A stretch of DNA of 64,000 nt from Methanobacterium sp. BAmetb5 (GTDB taxonomy: Archaea; Methanobacteriota; Methanobacteria; Methanobacteriales; Methanobacteriaceae): contig NZ_CP022706.1 of NCBI RefSeq assembly GCF_003491305.1, positions 272,501 to 336,500 on the forward strand. The letters are read 5' to 3'. The position numbers were made by a program, and so were the translations under genes. This document shows, piece by piece, positions 61,859 through 64,000 of this stretch (positions within the stretch are counted from its first letter, which is position 1; every line of letters starts with the position of its first letter). Below the pieces are notes generated by a model that ran no database searches, was not told the DNA's origin, and saw nothing but the letters and a program-made list of their open reading frames with translations.

Positions 61859-64000
61859 TCAATAATTTTTATTTATTTCAAGAACTTTATTAGCTACTTG
61901 CCACCTCTCAGGAACTACCTTAACAGAAAAATCTTCTTTTGACGTTTCTAATTTATTTTTTGGGTCCTGGATCAAGTACAAATCATAAGAATTACCGTTA
62001 TCTACTAAGATGTATAACCAGTAATTTTCTCCGAATCGTTTTGCTTTTAACCATTCATTAAGCGTTAACGTGATTTTACTTTCAATATCTTTGACAAATT
62101 TAAAAGCTATAAATCTAATCTTGTTTTTATCCTTTGATTTGATATTAAAGCCGGAGCTTGATGGAGTCAATAAGGGTTCACGACCTTCCTTAATTTCATA
62201 ATTTAAAATTATATTAATTTTCGAGTCATTAGTCGTGGGAATAGTTTTCGATTTAACATTAATAGTGGCAATAAACTTAGGTAAAGATATACTAAGGCTA
62301 CTTTCTTGAACAATCTCTTGATTCAATTGTTTTAATGAAGATTCATATTCTTTTTTCTTTGTTTCTTTATTGTATATCGCTAAATCAACATCTTCACCAA
62401 TATCTGATCTTATATAAAGTTCTGTTAAATCAGCATCTATTTCAGTTATTAATTGCTGGAGTGATTTTATTCCATACTTCTTCTTCACATTAGCTTGACG
62501 CTCTCTTTCAACTTTGAGTTCTTTTAGATAGTTCTTAGCCAACCCAATAACCTGAATTTTGGGTGTTTTTCGATCTAATTGAACATTCAAAGGTGTTGGT
62601 TCATCCACAGGTTCAAAATTCCATAATATTGATGGATCAATCTTTTTAATTTCGTGACCATCATCGTATATGGCAAACAATCTTTTACCTACAATTTCAT
62701 CCTTACCATCCTTAACGGCACCTTCATAGAACCAAATATATCCATCATATTCTCCAGAAGGATCAAAAAAAGAACAACCTTTTAGCATTTTTTCATAAAA
62801 TGATTTTTCAACCCATTCAATAAGACCCTCTAAAAGTGGATGTCCAAATGTAACTAGTTCAGTTCCATTATTAGCATTATCACGGTTAAAGGTTATACTT
62901 GTGTAAGATTTTTCAATAATGCCAAAGTTCTTTTTAAATGAATTTTGATCATTATTTTTACGAATTTCAAGCGGTACTGTTCGTATTTGGATTGTACCAT
63001 CCTTTCTAATGTTATATCTGCCATTAGCTTTTATAAATGCCTTTTTAAAGAATTCTTCTAAATATTCTGGCACGAGACTTAATTCAGCATTCATCTCACT
63101 TAAATCAAAAATGGATTCATAATCAATATTATCTACTAAACCTTGATTTAATAATTCTTTTTTTAACCTTTCCCTGTATTCTCCATCAACTTCAAAGTCT
63201 AATTCATCTTGAATATCAACTACACTTCTTTCGCCTGAAACCGCTTCAGCGATTAAATTATAAAGATCTTTTCCTTGAAATACATCACCAATGACGTCAA
63301 ATACTTTATCAGAGCCTATCGATTTTTTTATTTCATTTAATTTATCTAGAATGGTTGCTAATACTGCACCTTCGCGGGTATTTTCAGCTACAAAATTAAA
63401 TATATTAACATCTTTTTCTTGTTTGTATCGATGAATCCTTCCCATTCTTTGTTCTAAACGGTTAGGGTTCCATGGAATGTCATAATTTATCATTAAATGA
63501 CAGAATTGGAGATTAATACCTTCACCTGCAGCTTCTGTGGCTACCATGACTTGAGTTTGATCTTGGAAAACCCTTTCAGCTTTAACCCGCTCATCCATAT
63601 TCATACCACCATGAATGGTATTTACTTCATACCCCCAAGAGCTAATTTTTTCAATCAAATAATCCAGAGTATCTTTAGCTTCAGTAAAAATCAGTATCTT
63701 TTCCTCACCTAGAGAATCCATTACTTCTCTCAGTTTAGAAAGTTTCGTTTCGTTTCGTTCACCCAAGATAGAATTTGCTAATATTATAAGATGGTCTAAC
63801 GTTTTTATTTCAGCTTTTAAGGCAGTGATAGTATCTACGGTGGTCTTTTTTTCCCATTCTGATTCCAATATCCAACGATCTTCTTCTGATTCATCTTCTA
63901 AATCCTTATCATCAATGGATTGATATTTTTTGAGTAATTTTGGGTTTTCAATGATTTCTTCAAAACTAGCTTTTTTCCTTTCCAAAGACTTCAATAGTGC
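61859..64000 (-). CDS. SNF2-family helicase with DUF3883-like C terminus (partial)
   Basis: The window cuts the 5' part. The visible 713 codons begin in the second helicase lobe: KILIFTEAKDTLDYLIEKI, NTIHGGM, MVATEAAGEGINLQ (motif V) and RLEQRMGRIHRYKQ (motif VI). A long middle region is followed by a DUF3883-like end with GFNIKSKD, FIAFKFVKDI and TLNEWLKAKRFGENYWLY. In DUF3883 the core is often ExKG; here it is AFKF, so any nuclease-like residues seem lost. SNF2 helicases of this kind occur in DISARM (DrmD) and Dpd (DpdE) clusters. It is the first visible gene of the island operon. Confidence 0.85.
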   Translation of the reverse strand, partial: ALLKSLERKKASFEEIIENPKLLKKYQSIDDKDLEDESEEDRWILESEWEKKTTVDTITALKAEIKTLDHLIILANSILGERNETKLSKLREVMDSLGEEKILIFTEAKDTLDYLIEKISSWGYEVNTIHGGMNMDERVKAERVFQDQTQVMVATEAAGEGINLQFCHLMINYDIPWNPNRLEQRMGRIHRYKQEKDVNIFNFVAENTREGAVLATILDKLNEIKKSIGSDKVFDVIGDVFQGKDLYNLIAEAVSGERSVVDIQDELDFEVDGEYRERLKKELLNQGLVDNIDYESIFDLSEMNAELSLVPEYLEEFFKKAFIKANGRYNIRKDGTIQIRTVPLEIRKNNDQNSFKKNFGIIEKSYTSITFNRDNANNGTELVTFGHPLLEGLIEWVEKSFYEKMLKGCSFFDPSGEYDGYIWFYEGAVKDGKDEIVGKRLFAIYDDGHEIKKIDPSILWNFEPVDEPTPLNVQLDRKTPKIQVIGLAKNYLKELKVERERQANVKKKYGIKSLQQLITEIDADLTELYIRSDIGEDVDLAIYNKETKKKEYESSLKQLNQEIVQESSLSISLPKFIATINVKSKTIPTTNDSKINIILNYEIKEGREPLLTPSSSGFNIKSKDKNKIRFIAFKFVKDIESKITLTLNEWLKAKRFGENYWLYILVDNGNSYDLYLIQDPKNKLETSKEDFSVKVVPERWQVANKVLEINKNY

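Noticed and set aside
51577..64000. A BREX or DISARM system.
   Set aside because: No PglZ, BrxL, DrmA or DrmB homologue is visible, and the methylase-like protein has a decayed motif; the TGT gene points to a Dpd-like system instead.

Overview
The window looks like a chromosome segment of a methanogenic archaeon of the Methanobacteriales, most likely a Methanobacterium-type organism. The evidence is pseudomurein-type cell-wall genes (a Mur-ligase paralogue and two secreted peptidoglycan-binding/transglutaminase-like proteins), LL-diaminopimelate aminotransferase, ArgJ, archaeal TATA boxes with GGTG or GGAGG ribosome binding sites, many leaderless genes, and several PAS/GAF histidine kinases with the HHRV(K/N)NN phospho-acceptor box typical of this group. 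I found no tRNA, rRNA or CRISPR array.

Layout. 0-10 kb holds housekeeping genes: the tail of an Asn/Thr-rich protein, argJ, rfbD, dapL (reverse), a Mur ligase, a large Zn-ribbon/HEAT/low-complexity membrane protein and a beta-CASP nuclease (reverse). 10-21 kb holds small and secreted proteins: a His-rich AbrB-like protein, a YhaM-like OB/HD nuclease, several small ORFs, two paralogous secreted cell-wall proteins, a NUDIX hydrolase, two PsbP-like exported proteins and a HEPN protein. 21-40 kb is regulatory and surface functions: a DUF6508-ADP-ribosylglycohydrolase fusion, zinc-ribbon proteins, two sensor kinases (one frameshifted near its N terminus), a lone receiver, an MFS exporter, an orphan Csa3-like CARF-HTH regulator, an ARPP-1 protein, SatD, lipoproteins and a secreted TIM-barrel protein. 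40-47 kb has a UvrD helicase, a RecB/Cas4-like nuclease and a tiny Cys-rich protein, with decayed toxin-antitoxin genes (an internally deleted PIN toxin, a truncated HEPN joined to a decayed adhesin). 47-51 kb is accessory DNA (RhuM, GNAT, methyltransferase, exonuclease III).

51-64 kb is visibly more A+T-rich and carries the most interesting content. It is a reverse-strand operon: SNF2 helicase with a DUF3883-like end (cut by the window edge); an N6-methylase-like protein with a decayed catalytic motif and a C-terminal Swt1-type HEPN motif; a four-zinc-knuckle HEAT-repeat protein; a tRNA-guanine-transglycosylase (DpdA-like) enzyme; and a 1412-residue P-loop ATPase. A DUF6884-like gene converges on it end to end. 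I read this as an archaeal 7-deazaguanine DNA-modification/defence system related to, but not the same as, the known Dpd clusters. The host should supply preQ0 from its archaeosine pathway.

A second theme is start codons. Three secreted-protein genes (14278, 16868, 38632) and the zinc-knuckle/HEAT gene (59052, reverse) appear to begin with ATT just downstream of strong Shine-Dalgarno sequences. Starting any of them at the first ATG/GTG/TTG would remove a signal peptide or half of a zinc knuckle.
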